DNA of 64,000 nucleotides from Yinghuangia seranimata (lineage in GTDB: Bacteria > Actinomycetota > Actinomycetes > Streptomycetales > Streptomycetaceae), in the NCBI RefSeq assembly GCF_029953285.1, contig NZ_JASAOI010000029.1, forward strand, positions 62,001 through 126,000, in the 5' to 3' direction. Below, in pieces: positions 1-8,046 of the stretch. Each line of letters starts with the position of its first letter. Positions within the stretch are counted from its first letter, which is position 1. The translations under genes and the position numbers were made by a program. Under the pieces are notes generated by a model. It was not told where the DNA came from, did not search any database, and saw only the letters and a list, made by a program, of their open reading frames with translations.

Positions 1-931
1 GAAGGTTCAGGTGCAGGCCGGGGCTGTCGAGCTCCTTGGTGTACGAGTACAGGTCGTTCGCGACGGTGGTGGCGTTGCCGGCCAGCGCGATCGCCCGTTG
101 CACGGCCGGCAAGGAGTGCAGGTCCGCCGGGAGTTCGTACCCGCCGACGGTGTCGGTGATGGTGGGGCACGGGCGGAAGTTGTTGAACTGGCGCATCGCC
201 AGGTACTCCGCCACCTGCGGGACGTACTCCGTCTCGGCCCAGGCGGCTTCGGCGAGGTAGCCCATGTGCAGGCGCGCCATGTTGTGCTGGAACCGGTCGG
301 CCTGGGACGGGGTCGCCGCCCGGGCGAAGTACTCCATCGCGGAGCGGTAGGAGCGCCGCGGGGCGTCCGCCAGGAGCGACTGCGCCCAGGCCGGTTCGTA
401 CTCCTTGGTCGTGTGGACCGGGTCGAGCGCGGTGTGCGCCAGCAGGAGCCTTCCGCCCAGGCCGACGGGCGAGCCGCCGTGGTCCTCGCAGTAGCAGTCG
501 TCGACCACGTTCTCGGCGACCATCAACCGCGCGGCGATCATCAGGTGGTCGACGGTGGGGGCGTCCGGGTGGCAGGCGACCATGTAGCGGCCGACGGAGA
601 AGCCGTCGAACTGGTCCTCCCACTCCGGCGGGTAGGCCTGGACCTCGTCCACCGCCCACCGCTTGATCCGGCGGCCGACTTCCTCCACCCGTTCCGGATC
701 GGGCTCCGGGACGGGGTGGTGGTAGAGGCCGGGGATCGGGCTGCCGGGCGCCGGGCGCCCCGAGGTCTGTTCCGTCGTCGCGACCGTCGTGGTTTCGGCC
801 GTCGGGGGTTGCTCGCGGGGGGCGAAGCGGAGGCTCGTCGTGCCCAGACCGCTGGGGCCCTGCCGAAGCCGCTCCATGAGGGCGGACACGGTCGGCGGCA
901 GGCCGCCGGGACCGGGGTCGGGATCGGACAT
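1..931 (-). CDS. 2-methylisoborneol synthase (class I terpene cyclase), N-terminal 310 residues, cut by window edge
   Basis: A terpene cyclase that should convert 2-methyl-geranyl diphosphate to 2-methylisoborneol, the musty odorant. Reading leftward from ATG at 931 the protein has a Pro/Thr-rich, probably disordered N-terminus (residues 1-80). The metal-binding motif DDCYCED follows at 144-150 and the second metal motif NDLYSYTKE at 292-300, both characteristic of the 2-MIB synthase family. The frame is open to the left edge, so the C-terminus and any following methyltransferase gene are outside the window. The start is chosen for an AAGGAG ribosome site six bases upstream. It sits 39 bases behind the encapsulin shell gene in the same direction, which fits a shell-cargo operon; residues 22-40, containing GPSGLGTTSLRF, may be part of the cargo-loading segment (inference). 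Confidence 0.93.
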   Translation of the reverse strand, partial: MSDPDPGPGGLPPTVSALMERLRQGPSGLGTTSLRFAPREQPPTAETTTVATTEQTSGRPAPGSPIPGLYHHPVPEPDPERVEEVGRRIKRWAVDEVQAYPPEWEDQFDGFSVGRYMVACHPDAPTVDHLMIAARLMVAENVVDDCYCEDHGGSPVGLGGRLLLAHTALDPVHTTKEYEPAWAQSLLADAPRRSYRSAMEYFARAATPSQADRFQHNMARLHMGYLAEAAWAETEYVPQVAEYLAMRQFNNFRPCPTITDTVGGYELPADLHSLPAVQRAIALAGNATTVANDLYSYTKELDSPGLHLNL

Positions 932-970
932 CCGTGGCTCCTTGGAGAGTTGGGTGGGTCCGCGGGCCCG

Positions 971-2380
971 CTAGTCGACCTCGCGCCCGATCTGGACGTT
1001 CTCCAACACCCCGAGCGCGTCGGGCACCAGGATCGCCGCGGAGTAGTAGGTCGTGACCAGGTAGGACATGACCGCCTGCGTGTTGATGCCCATGAACCGG
1101 ACCGACAGGCCGGGCTCGTACTCCTCCGGCAGGCCGGTCTGGTGCAGGCCGATGACCCCCTGCTTGTCCTCGCCGGTACGCATGGCGAGGATCGAGGTGG
1201 TGTTCTCCCTGGTGATCGGGATCTTGCTGCAGGGCAGGACCGGGACGCCGCGCCAGGCAGGGACCGACTGCCCGCCGAGGTCCACGTGGTCCGGGTACAG
1301 CCCCCGGTCGTTGAGCTCGCGCCCGAACGCCGCGATGGCTCGGGGATGGGCGAAGAAGAACCTGGTCCCGCGTCGGCGGCAGAGCAGGTCGTCCATGGCG
1401 TCCGGTGTCGGACGGCCGTCGTGGGACTGGATGCGCTGCTTGAAGGCGGCGTTGTGGAGAAGACCGAACTCCCGGTTGTTGACCAGCTCGTACTCCTGGC
1501 GCTCGCGCAACGCCTCGATGGTCAGCCTGAGTTGTTCCTCGGTCTGGTCATGCGGCCCGTTGTAGAGGTCCGCGACCCTGGTGTGGATCCGCAGAACGGC
1601 CTGCGCGAGGGAGAGCTCGTACTCGCGCGGGTTGAGCTCGTAGTCCACGAACGTGCCGGGCAGCTCGGGCTCGCCGGAGTGGCCGGCCGACATCGTGATC
1701 TCGGCCTCGCCGTGCTTGTTCTGGCTCCGGAGGGACAGGGAGCCGAACTGCCGCAGGTGCTCCCGCAGGTCCGGCGCCGTCGCCAGTACGGCGTCGAAGT
1801 CCGCGCGGGAGAGCGTGAGCAGGGTGCCCGCGGTCTCCGCGGTGGCGGTGTAGTCCCACCGCGTGTCGGCGTCCAACAGGGCCGCCTCACCGAACCGGTC
1901 GCCGTCCGCGAGCACGGACACGACGGTCTCGTCGCCGTACTTGCCCGCAGCGGTCTGCCTGACACGGCCGTGCGCGATCAGGTGAATCCCCTCGGCCGCG
2001 TGCCCGTGCTCGACCAGCACCTCACCGGCCCGGAAGTCGCGCTGCACGCACCGGTCGGCGATCGCGTTCAGCACCGGTTCGTTCTCGAAGCCCCGCAGCA
2101 GCGCGAGTTCGCCGAGCTCGCGCGGGATCACCCGAACCCGGGGCCCGTCCTGCACGAACTCGATCCGCCCGTCACCGACGGTGTAACTCAGCCGGCGGTT
2201 CACACGGTAGGTACCGCCCTTCGCCTCCACCCAGGGCAGCATCCGCAGCAGCCAGCGGGAGGTGATCTCCTGCATCTGCGGGGCGGACTTGGTGGTGGAG
2301 GCCAGATTGCGTGCGGCCGCCGTGGCCAGGCTGGACTGCTGCGGCGCCTGCTGCGCCTCGGTCCCGGTGTCAACGGTCAT
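971..2380 (-). CDS. Family 2B encapsulin shell protein with internal cyclic-nucleotide-binding domain
   Basis: A 469-residue nanocompartment shell protein of the EshA type. A disordered N-terminal arm (1-35) leads into HK97-fold segments interrupted by a cyclic-nucleotide-binding domain at about 95-215, recognisable by the FGEAALL phosphate-binding turn at 163-169. The C-terminal half (about 240-469) carries the conserved shell sequence, ending [15 protein letters not shown]. Shells of this family are known to enclose 2-MIB synthase, and the gene directly downstream is that enzyme. The protein is expected to assemble in the cytosol, with ligand binding to the nucleotide domain possibly gating or modulating the shell. 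The start has AAGGAGAG upstream. The gene is transcribed divergently from nuoD across a 264-base gap. Confidence 0.93.
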   Translation of the reverse strand: MTVDTGTEAQQAPQQSSLATAAARNLASTTKSAPQMQEITSRWLLRMLPWVEAKGGTYRVNRRLSYTVGDGRIEFVQDGPRVRVIPRELGELALLRGFENEPVLNAIADRCVQRDFRAGEVLVEHGHAAEGIHLIAHGRVRQTAAGKYGDETVVSVLADGDRFGEAALLDADTRWDYTATAETAGTLLTLSRADFDAVLATAPDLREHLRQFGSLSLRSQNKHGEAEITMSAGHSGEPELPGTFVDYELNPREYELSLAQAVLRIHTRVADLYNGPHDQTEEQLRLTIEALRERQEYELVNNREFGLLHNAAFKQRIQSHDGRPTPDAMDDLLCRRRGTRFFFAHPRAIAAFGRELNDRGLYPDHVDLGGQSVPAWRGVPVLPCSKIPITRENTTSILAMRTGEDKQGVIGLHQTGLPEEYEPGLSVRFMGINTQAVMSYLVTTYYSAAILVPDALGVLENVQIGREVD

Positions 2381-2644
2381 CGGGTCAGACTCTCCTTCGC
2401 AATGGCGGTGACCGCCCTGTCCGCGCGCGCCACCAGATAAACAAAGAGGACTGAATTTCCGGGAAATATTCCAACCGCGTGGTTCTTTCGAGCCACGAGA
2501 AACGCTAACCGCCTGCGGACCCGCTCGTCCCGGGTGAATATCCGAAATAGCTCAATGGAGTGGCTGTGGTTTGCGCCCGCCGAATTGGGGCGTCTATGTT
2601 CCGCGGCTCCTGGGTAGAGGGACAAGTGAGGCTGGTTTCGAGTC
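2381..2644. promoter_or_regulatory. Divergent intergenic region between encapsulin and nuoD, with inverted repeats
   Basis: This 264-base gap is more AT-rich than the genes around it and must carry the promoters of both divergent genes. It contains a perfect dyad ATTTCC-G-GGAAAT at 2455-2467 and a looser hairpin (CGTGG/CCACG arms) around 2476-2495. I cannot assign -35/-10 boxes with confidence. The dyad lies about 75 bases upstream of the encapsulin start, a plausible operator position for that operon. Confidence 0.4.
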
Positions 2645-3937
2645 ATGACCACGCGTGAGGTCTTCGTCGAGCCGGGGCAGGATCTCGCTGCCGCGGTGGC
2701 GGAGCTCGGCGAGGCGCCGGACGAGCGGATCGTGGTCAACCTGGGGCCTCAGCATCCGTCCACACACGGCGTACTGCGGCTGATCCTGGAGCTGGACGGC
2801 GAGCGCGTCGTCGAGGCCCGGCTCGGGATCGGGTACCTGCACACCGGGATCGAGAAGAACTGCGAGTTCCGGACGTGGACGCAGGGCGTCACGTTCGTGA
2901 CGCGGGCGGACTATCTGATGCCGGTGTTCAACGAAGTCGTGTACTGCCTGGGCGTGGAAAAGCTGCTCGGGATCACGGACCGGATCCCCGAGCGCGCCCG
3001 GGTTGTCCGCGTGATGCTGATGGAGCTGAACCGGATCTCGTCGCACCTGGTCGCCATCGCCACCGGCGGTATGGAGTTGGGTGCCCTGACCGTGATGACG
3101 TTCGGTTTCCGGGACCGCGAACTCATCCTCGACGTCTTCGAGGCGATCACCGGGCTGCGCATGAACCACGGCTTCGTCAGGCCCGGCGGGATCGCGCAGG
3201 ACCTGCCGCCCGATACCGGGTCCGCGGTGCGCGAACTGCTCCGGGTGCTGCCGGAGCGCATTCACGAGTACGAGCAACTGCTGGACGGCAACGCCATCTT
3301 CAAGTCACGCACGATCGGGATCGGCTATCTGGACCTGGCCGGCTGTATGGCGCTCGGGGTCACCGGCCCGATGCTGCGCGCGACCGGGCTGCCGCACGAT
3401 CTGCGCAAGACGCAGCCGTACAGCGGCTACGAGGACTACGAGTTCGACGTGCCGGTGCGCAACGGGTGCGACGCGTACGACCGTTACCGCGTGCGTGTCG
3501 CGGAGATGCGGGAGTCGCTGCGGATCGTGGAGCAGTGCCTGGACCGGCTGGCGCCCGGTCCGGTGATGGTCGACGACAAGAAGATCGCCTGGCCCGCGCA
3601 ACTGGCCTTGGGGCCCGACGGGTTGGGGAACTCGGCCGAGCACATTCAGACGATCATGGGGACGTCCATGGAGGCGCTGATCCACCACTTCAAGCTGGTC
3701 ACGGAGGGCTTCGCGGTGCCGGTGGGGCAGACGTACACGGCGGTCGAGTCACCGCGCGGCGAGTTGGGCTGCCACCTGGTGTCGGACGGCGGAACGCGCC
3801 CGTACCGGGTCCACCTGCGCGACCCGTCCTTCGCGAACCTGCAGGCGGTGGCGGCCATGGTCGAGGGCGGCCTGGTCGCCGACGTGATCGCGGCGCTGGC
3901 CAGTACGGACCCGGTGTTGGGTGGCGTGGACCGCTGA
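2645..3937 (+). CDS. nuoD: NADH-quinone oxidoreductase subunit D (stand-alone copy)
   Basis: A 430-residue NuoD/49-kDa-type subunit of complex I, which forms the quinone pocket of the peripheral arm together with NuoB. The family hallmarks are intact: GPQHPSTHG near residue 34 with the quinone-site histidine, GYLHTGIEK, the central ELNRISSHL, and the C-terminal DPVLGGVDR. No other nuo gene lies in the window, so this is an orphan copy; actinomycete nuo genes normally sit in one nuoA-N operon. ATG is taken as start although the upstream GAGG is only moderately placed. It could be a paralogue expressed in place of the operon copy, or part of a hydrogenase-like complex whose partners are elsewhere. 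The sequence shows no sign of decay. Confidence 0.9.
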   Translation: MTTREVFVEPGQDLAAAVAELGEAPDERIVVNLGPQHPSTHGVLRLILELDGERVVEARLGIGYLHTGIEKNCEFRTWTQGVTFVTRADYLMPVFNEVVYCLGVEKLLGITDRIPERARVVRVMLMELNRISSHLVAIATGGMELGALTVMTFGFRDRELILDVFEAITGLRMNHGFVRPGGIAQDLPPDTGSAVRELLRVLPERIHEYEQLLDGNAIFKSRTIGIGYLDLAGCMALGVTGPMLRATGLPHDLRKTQPYSGYEDYEFDVPVRNGCDAYDRYRVRVAEMRESLRIVEQCLDRLAPGPVMVDDKKIAWPAQLALGPDGLGNSAEHIQTIMGTSMEALIHHFKLVTEGFAVPVGQTYTAVESPRGELGCHLVSDGGTRPYRVHLRDPSFANLQAVAAMVEGGLVADVIAALASTDPVLGGVDR

Positions 3938-3940
3938 GCC

Positions 3941-4270
3941 TCAGGGTTGCGTGCAGATGACGAAGGCACTGACCTTGACCGGATCGGTGGGGTGGGTGTT
4001 CCTGCCGCTCCAGTACCAGGTCGTGCCGATGGCGAAGGAACGGGACACCGTGAAGTAGACCGAGGTGCTGTAGCCACCACCCCCGGTGGGGACTTCACCG
4101 TCGGGGCACTGCGCGACAACGGTCTTCTCCTGGCCCGCGCTCGCGTATTCCTCCTGGCCGTTGACCTGGTGGAACGGAGCGGCGACGGCCGTCGTGCCGC
4201 CCACGACGACGGCGAGGCTCGCGACGAAGGCCGCGAAAAGGGCGCGGCGAACCGGAGACCACAGCTTCAT
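3941..4270 (-). CDS. Small secreted protein of unknown function
   Basis: A 109-residue protein with a clear Sec signal peptide: MKLWSPVRR, then a hydrophobic stretch, and a cleavage site around TAVAAP near residue 30. The mature part has two cysteines (in VAQCPDG and the C-terminal VICTQP) that could form one disulphide, and a glycine-rich GGGGYSTS segment. An in-frame start 141 bases further upstream would add 47 residues in front of the signal peptide and is unlikely; AAGGATGTCC lies just before the ATG chosen. The gene is convergent with nuoD, stop codons three bases apart. I do not recognise a family beyond actinomycete secreted hypotheticals. Confidence 0.8.
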   Translation of the reverse strand: MKLWSPVRRALFAAFVASLAVVVGGTTAVAAPFHQVNGQEEYASAGQEKTVVAQCPDGEVPTGGGGYSTSVYFTVSRSFAIGTTWYWSGRNTHPTDPVKVSAFVICTQP

Positions 4271-4428
4271 GGGACATCCTTCTGGTGCTTCGGGGACCCG
4301 ACCAGACTGCCCAACCACCGCGGGGAACACGGGCCGCAAACGCGGCACGCCTCCGGACGTCACCCGAATCAGTGACCTTGCTACGGCTTTTGCGCCACCG
4401 TCGGCGCCCACCCGGGCGCCGATGAGTA

Positions 4429-4496
4429 TCAGGGGTTCCTCAGGGTCGAATCAGGGATCTTCCCTGAGGTGCGGGCACCCCACGCGGCCCTAGCGT
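4429..4496 (+). promoter_or_regulatory. Promoter of the ABC exporter with three TCAGGG repeats at 11-base spacing
   Basis: TCAGGG occurs at 4429, 4440 and 4451, exactly one helical turn apart, and the last copy is also the left arm of a dyad TCAGGGA-TCT-TCCCTGA at 4451-4467. TAGCGT at 4491-4496 fits a TANNNT -10 box, placing the repeats immediately upstream of the -35 position. Direct repeats of this spacing are typical of winged-helix response regulators acting as activators. No two-component system is encoded nearby, so the regulator is unknown. Confidence 0.6.
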
Positions 4497-4550
4497 CGGT
4501 GCGGCAGGCGACCGATGCCTCGAACGATGTCCTGATGGAAAGGCGCGCAC

Positions 4551-5363
4551 GTGTTCCGGAACAGGGTGCTACCGGGCCGGGCTTCGAGCCCGGCCTTCGT
4601 CGACGCGGAGAGGGCGGGCAACCTGGTCCGCCTGGCCGGTGTGCACAAGCTCTACGGTCGCGGTGACAACCGGGTGCGGGCGCTTGACGGGGTGGATGTC
4701 GGGTTCGAGGCGGGGAAGTTCACCGCGATCATGGGGCCTTCGGGTTCGGGCAAGTCGACGCTCCTGCAGTGTGCGGCGGGTCTGGACCGGATCGACGCGG
4801 GTCAGGTCCTGCTGGACGGGGCGCCTCTGCACGAGCTCTCGGAGCGTGCGCTGACGGAGTTGCGTCGCGAGCACATGGGGTTCGTCTTCCAGTCCTTCAA
4901 CCTGATACCCGCGCTGACGGCCCGGCAGAACGTGGAGCTGCCTTTGCGGTTGGCCGAGCGGGAGATCGATGCGGCGGCGATCGACCGGGGCCTGGCACAG
5001 GTGGGGCTGGCCGAGCGCGGCGGGCACCGGCCGGGCGAGCTGTCGGGTGGCCAGCAGCAGCGGGTCGCGATCGCGCGTGCGCTGGTGGCCAGGCCGAAGG
5101 TCGTCTTCGCGGACGAGCCGACCGGCGCGCTGGACTCGAGGACCGCCCGGGAGGTCCTGGCGCTGCTGCGCGGGGTCGTCGAGGAGCACGGGCAGACGGT
5201 CGTCATGGTCACCCACGACCCGGTCGCCGCCTCGTACTCGCAGCGGGTGGTCTTCCTCGCCGACGGCAAGGTGACCGGCGAGCTGTTCGAGCCGACGGCC
5301 GAGACCGTCGCGCTGCGCATGGCCGCATTGGAGCCCGGCGAGAGCGGGGCGAACCCGTGCTGA
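4551..5363 (+). CDS. ABC transporter ATP-binding protein (MacB/LolD type)
   Basis: A 270-residue ATPase of the MacB/LolD class, which powers export or mechanotransmission rather than import. Walker A GPSGSGKST, Q-loop FVFQSFNLIP, signature LSGGQQQR, Walker B VVFADEPTGALD and the switch histidine in MVTHDP are all present. The GTG start has GGAAAGG seven bases before it; the first 25 residues are non-conserved. The stop codon overlaps the permease start (GTG at 5357), so the two are translationally coupled and should form one transporter. No periplasmic partner gene is present, as is common for Gram-positive FtsX/MacB exporters. The upstream TCAGGG repeats suggest inducible expression. Confidence 0.95.
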   Translation: MFRNRVLPGRASSPAFVDAERAGNLVRLAGVHKLYGRGDNRVRALDGVDVGFEAGKFTAIMGPSGSGKSTLLQCAAGLDRIDAGQVLLDGAPLHELSERALTELRREHMGFVFQSFNLIPALTARQNVELPLRLAEREIDAAAIDRGLAQVGLAERGGHRPGELSGGQQQRVAIARALVARPKVVFADEPTGALDSRTAREVLALLRGVVEEHGQTVVMVTHDPVAASYSQRVVFLADGKVTGELFEPTAETVALRMAALEPGESGANPC

Positions 5364-7807
5364 AGATCGCCGTAGCCACCCTGCGTCATCGTCTGGCGGG
5401 CTTCGTGGGCGCCTTCATCGCCCTCGCGCTCGGCACGACGATGATCGGAATGATGACGCTGACCCTGGCGGCCACCTTCGGCACGCCGCACCCGGGTCCG
5501 CAGCGGTTCAAGGAAGCCCACACGGTCGTCGCGCCGCAGGGCTTCGAGTCGGAGCCGATGAAAGCCCCCGCGGTCCTGCCCGCCGACGTCGTGGCCAGGG
5601 TCGGCGCGGCGGGCGGGACCACGCCCGACCGCAGCTTCCCCGTGCGGCTGAACACCGGCCCGGGCACGACCGGGCACCCCTGGTCCTCGGCCGCGTTCGC
5701 CGGCTACCGCCTGGCGGCCGGACGCGCCCCTCGGGCCGGGGACGAGATCGTCCTCGCCGGCGACCCGTCCCTGATCGGGCGTCGGACCGAGGCCGCCACC
5801 CCGGACGGCACCGGCGCGTACAAGGTCGTCGGAGTCACCGACGCGCTGTGGTTCGAGGACCCGGTCTTCTTCAGCGACACCGAGGCCCAGCGCCTGTCGC
5901 CCGGCGTCAACGCCCTCGTCACCGACGGGAACGCGGAACAGGTGTCCGCCCTCGTGGCCGGGCAGGCCGCCGTCCTGGCCGGCGACGACCTGACCGGCCT
6001 GGACCCGGACACCAGCGGCGGCGCGGAGGCCCTGGCCAACGCCCAGGCCATGGCCGGCACCACCACCGGACTCGCGGTGTGCGTCGCCGTGTTCGTCGTC
6101 ATCGCCACCTTCGCCTTCGCCACCGAACAACGCCGCCGCGAACTCGCCCTGATGCGCCTGGTCGGCGCGTCCCCCCGACAGGTGCGCCGCATGGTCCTCG
6201 GCGAAGCCCTGCTGATCGGCGTGGCCGCCGCGATCACCGGCTGCGTCCTCGCCCCGTTGTGCACCATGCCGCTGCACTCGTGGATGCTCGACCACGACGT
6301 CGCCCCGTCCTGGTTCACCATCCCCTTCAACCCCCTGCCCCTGCTGATCGCCTTCGTCATCGGCGTGGCCTCCGCTCTGGCCGGCTCCGCCGCCACCCTC
6401 GTGCGCGTCTCCCTCGTCAAGCCGATCGAGGTCCTGCGCGAGGACGCGGTCGAGCGCCGCGTCATGACCCCGGTCCGCCGGCTCCTCGGCACCGCCATGC
6501 TGATCGGCGCCGTCGTCACCGGCGTCGTCATCAGCCGAACCGAGCCCTACCTCGCGGCCAACGCCCGCAAGTACCAGATGGTCCCGGTCCTGTACGTCGG
6601 CGCGGTCGCCCTCCTCGCACCGATCCTGCTGCGGCCGGTCACCCGGCTGCTGACGGCCCCGCTCCGCGGCTCGGCCAAGGCCGGCCCGCTCCTGGTACGC
6701 GAGAACATCCTCACCTCCCGCCGCCGCACCGCCGCGACCGTCGTCCCCATCGTGGTGGCGGTCGGCTTGGCCGCGACCCTGCTGACGATGCAGAAGACCG
6801 GCGACGCCGTGCAACTGGCCCGCCGGCAGCAGGAGATCCACGCCGCCGACGTCGTCCTGCCCGCCGGCACCGGCGTCGACGCCCGGACCGTGGACAAGCT
6901 CACCGCGGTCCCCGGGATCCGCGTCACGCCCACCACCTCGATGAACATACGCATCGGCACCAGCGAGGACGACCAGATCGACTCGGTGAGCGCCAACGCC
7001 GTGCCCGCAAGCGCCCTCGGCACCACGGTCACCCCACCCGTCGTCTCGGGCTCGCTCACCAACCTGCCGGACGACTTCCTCGTCATCGACGAACACGCCG
7101 CCCGGTCCGACAACCTGGCCGTCGGCGACCACGTGGTCACCCTCCTGCCGAACGGCACGCGCGTGACCTGCGTCATCGCCGCCGTCATCGCCCGCGGCCT
7201 GGACGGCGACGACACCTACCTTTCCGCATCGCTCACCGGAGCGATGACGCCCACCCGCGTCTACCTCGACTCGCGGACCGGAACCGGCCGACCTCTCGAC
7301 GAACAACAAACAGCCGCGGTCAACCAGGCCCTCGCAGGCACCGGCGCACACCTCGTCACGTACGACACCTACCTCGACACCCAACGCGCCCACGCCGCGG
7401 AACAGAGCAGCAACGCGGCCGTCGTCATCCTCGGCATCGCCGTGACCTACGCCCTGATCGCCGTCGCCAACACCCTGGCCATGGCCGTGGCCGGACGACG
7501 CCGCGAATTCGCCCTCCTCGGCCTCGTCGGCACCGCACGCGCCCAGATCGTCAAGATCGCCGTGGCCGAGTCGGCCGTCGCGGTCGTCGTCGGCACCCTC
7601 CTCGCCGCCGTCGCGACCGCACTCGCCGCACTGACCCAGCACATCGCCCTCGACAAGCTCATCGCCGACGCACCAACGGTGATCCCCTGGACCCGGATCA
7701 GCGAGACCGTCGCACTCTGCGCCCTCGTCACGCTGGCCACCGCGGCACACGCCACCGCACGGGCAACCCGCCAACGGGCCGTCGAAGCCGCAGGCATCCG
7801 CGAATAG
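5357..7807 (+). CDS. FtsX-type ABC transporter permease, two FtsX domains
   Basis: An 816-residue membrane permease with the duplicated actinomycete layout. TM1 near residues 10-35 is followed by a large extracytoplasmic domain, an FtsX domain of three helices at about 235-355, a second membrane-bound half beginning near 375, another extracytoplasmic domain, and a C-terminal FtsX domain at about 690-810. The conserved cytoplasmic stretch before each FtsX helix bundle (EQRRRELALMRLVGAS and AGRRREFALLGLVGTA) is clear. The GTG start overlaps the ATPase gene by seven bases and is in frame with no better candidate. Substrates of this class include antimicrobial peptides, lipids or lipoproteins; the sequence does not decide which. 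Confidence 0.92.
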   Translation: MLKIAVATLRHRLAGFVGAFIALALGTTMIGMMTLTLAATFGTPHPGPQRFKEAHTVVAPQGFESEPMKAPAVLPADVVARVGAAGGTTPDRSFPVRLNTGPGTTGHPWSSAAFAGYRLAAGRAPRAGDEIVLAGDPSLIGRRTEAATPDGTGAYKVVGVTDALWFEDPVFFSDTEAQRLSPGVNALVTDGNAEQVSALVAGQAAVLAGDDLTGLDPDTSGGAEALANAQAMAGTTTGLAVCVAVFVVIATFAFATEQRRRELALMRLVGASPRQVRRMVLGEALLIGVAAAITGCVLAPLCTMPLHSWMLDHDVAPSWFTIPFNPLPLLIAFVIGVASALAGSAATLVRVSLVKPIEVLREDAVERRVMTPVRRLLGTAMLIGAVVTGVVISRTEPYLAANARKYQMVPVLYVGAVALLAPILLRPVTRLLTAPLRGSAKAGPLLVRENILTSRRRTAATVVPIVVAVGLAATLLTMQKTGDAVQLARRQQEIHAADVVLPAGTGVDARTVDKLTAVPGIRVTPTTSMNIRIGTSEDDQIDSVSANAVPASALGTTVTPPVVSGSLTNLPDDFLVIDEHAARSDNLAVGDHVVTLLPNGTRVTCVIAAVIARGLDGDDTYLSASLTGAMTPTRVYLDSRTGTGRPLDEQQTAAVNQALAGTGAHLVTYDTYLDTQRAHAAEQSSNAAVVILGIAVTYALIAVANTLAMAVAGRRREFALLGLVGTARAQIVKIAVAESAVAVVVGTLLAAVATALAALTQHIALDKLIADAPTVIPWTRISETVALCALVTLATAAHATARATRQRAVEAAGIRE

Positions 7808-8046
7808 GACGCGGTCGGGGGTGAGCCATGTTCGACGCGGAGGCGCAGCCGGCCATGCTCGCGACGTTGACCAGCACGCGGTTGCCTGCGGCAGGCAGCG
7901 GCTCGACGAAGGCGCGTGGCGCGGTCCCCAGCGGGAAAATTCCTTCCGCCGGAGAGCCGATGGCACGGGGTACGGTGTCGTCCGGCACGCCTGACGGACT
8001 CGGTGCCTCCCGCTTCTTCGGACATGTCATCAGGGGATCGAAACAA

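Noticed and set aside
11-2440. Long plus-strand open frame (809 codons) over the 2-MIB and encapsulin genes
   Set aside because: Arginine/glycine-rich translation typical of antisense frames in GC-rich DNA; the minus-strand proteins carry clear family motifs.
4802-7966. 1054-codon minus-strand frame over the ABC exporter
   Set aside because: Antisense shadow; Walker, signature and FtsX segments are all on the plus strand.
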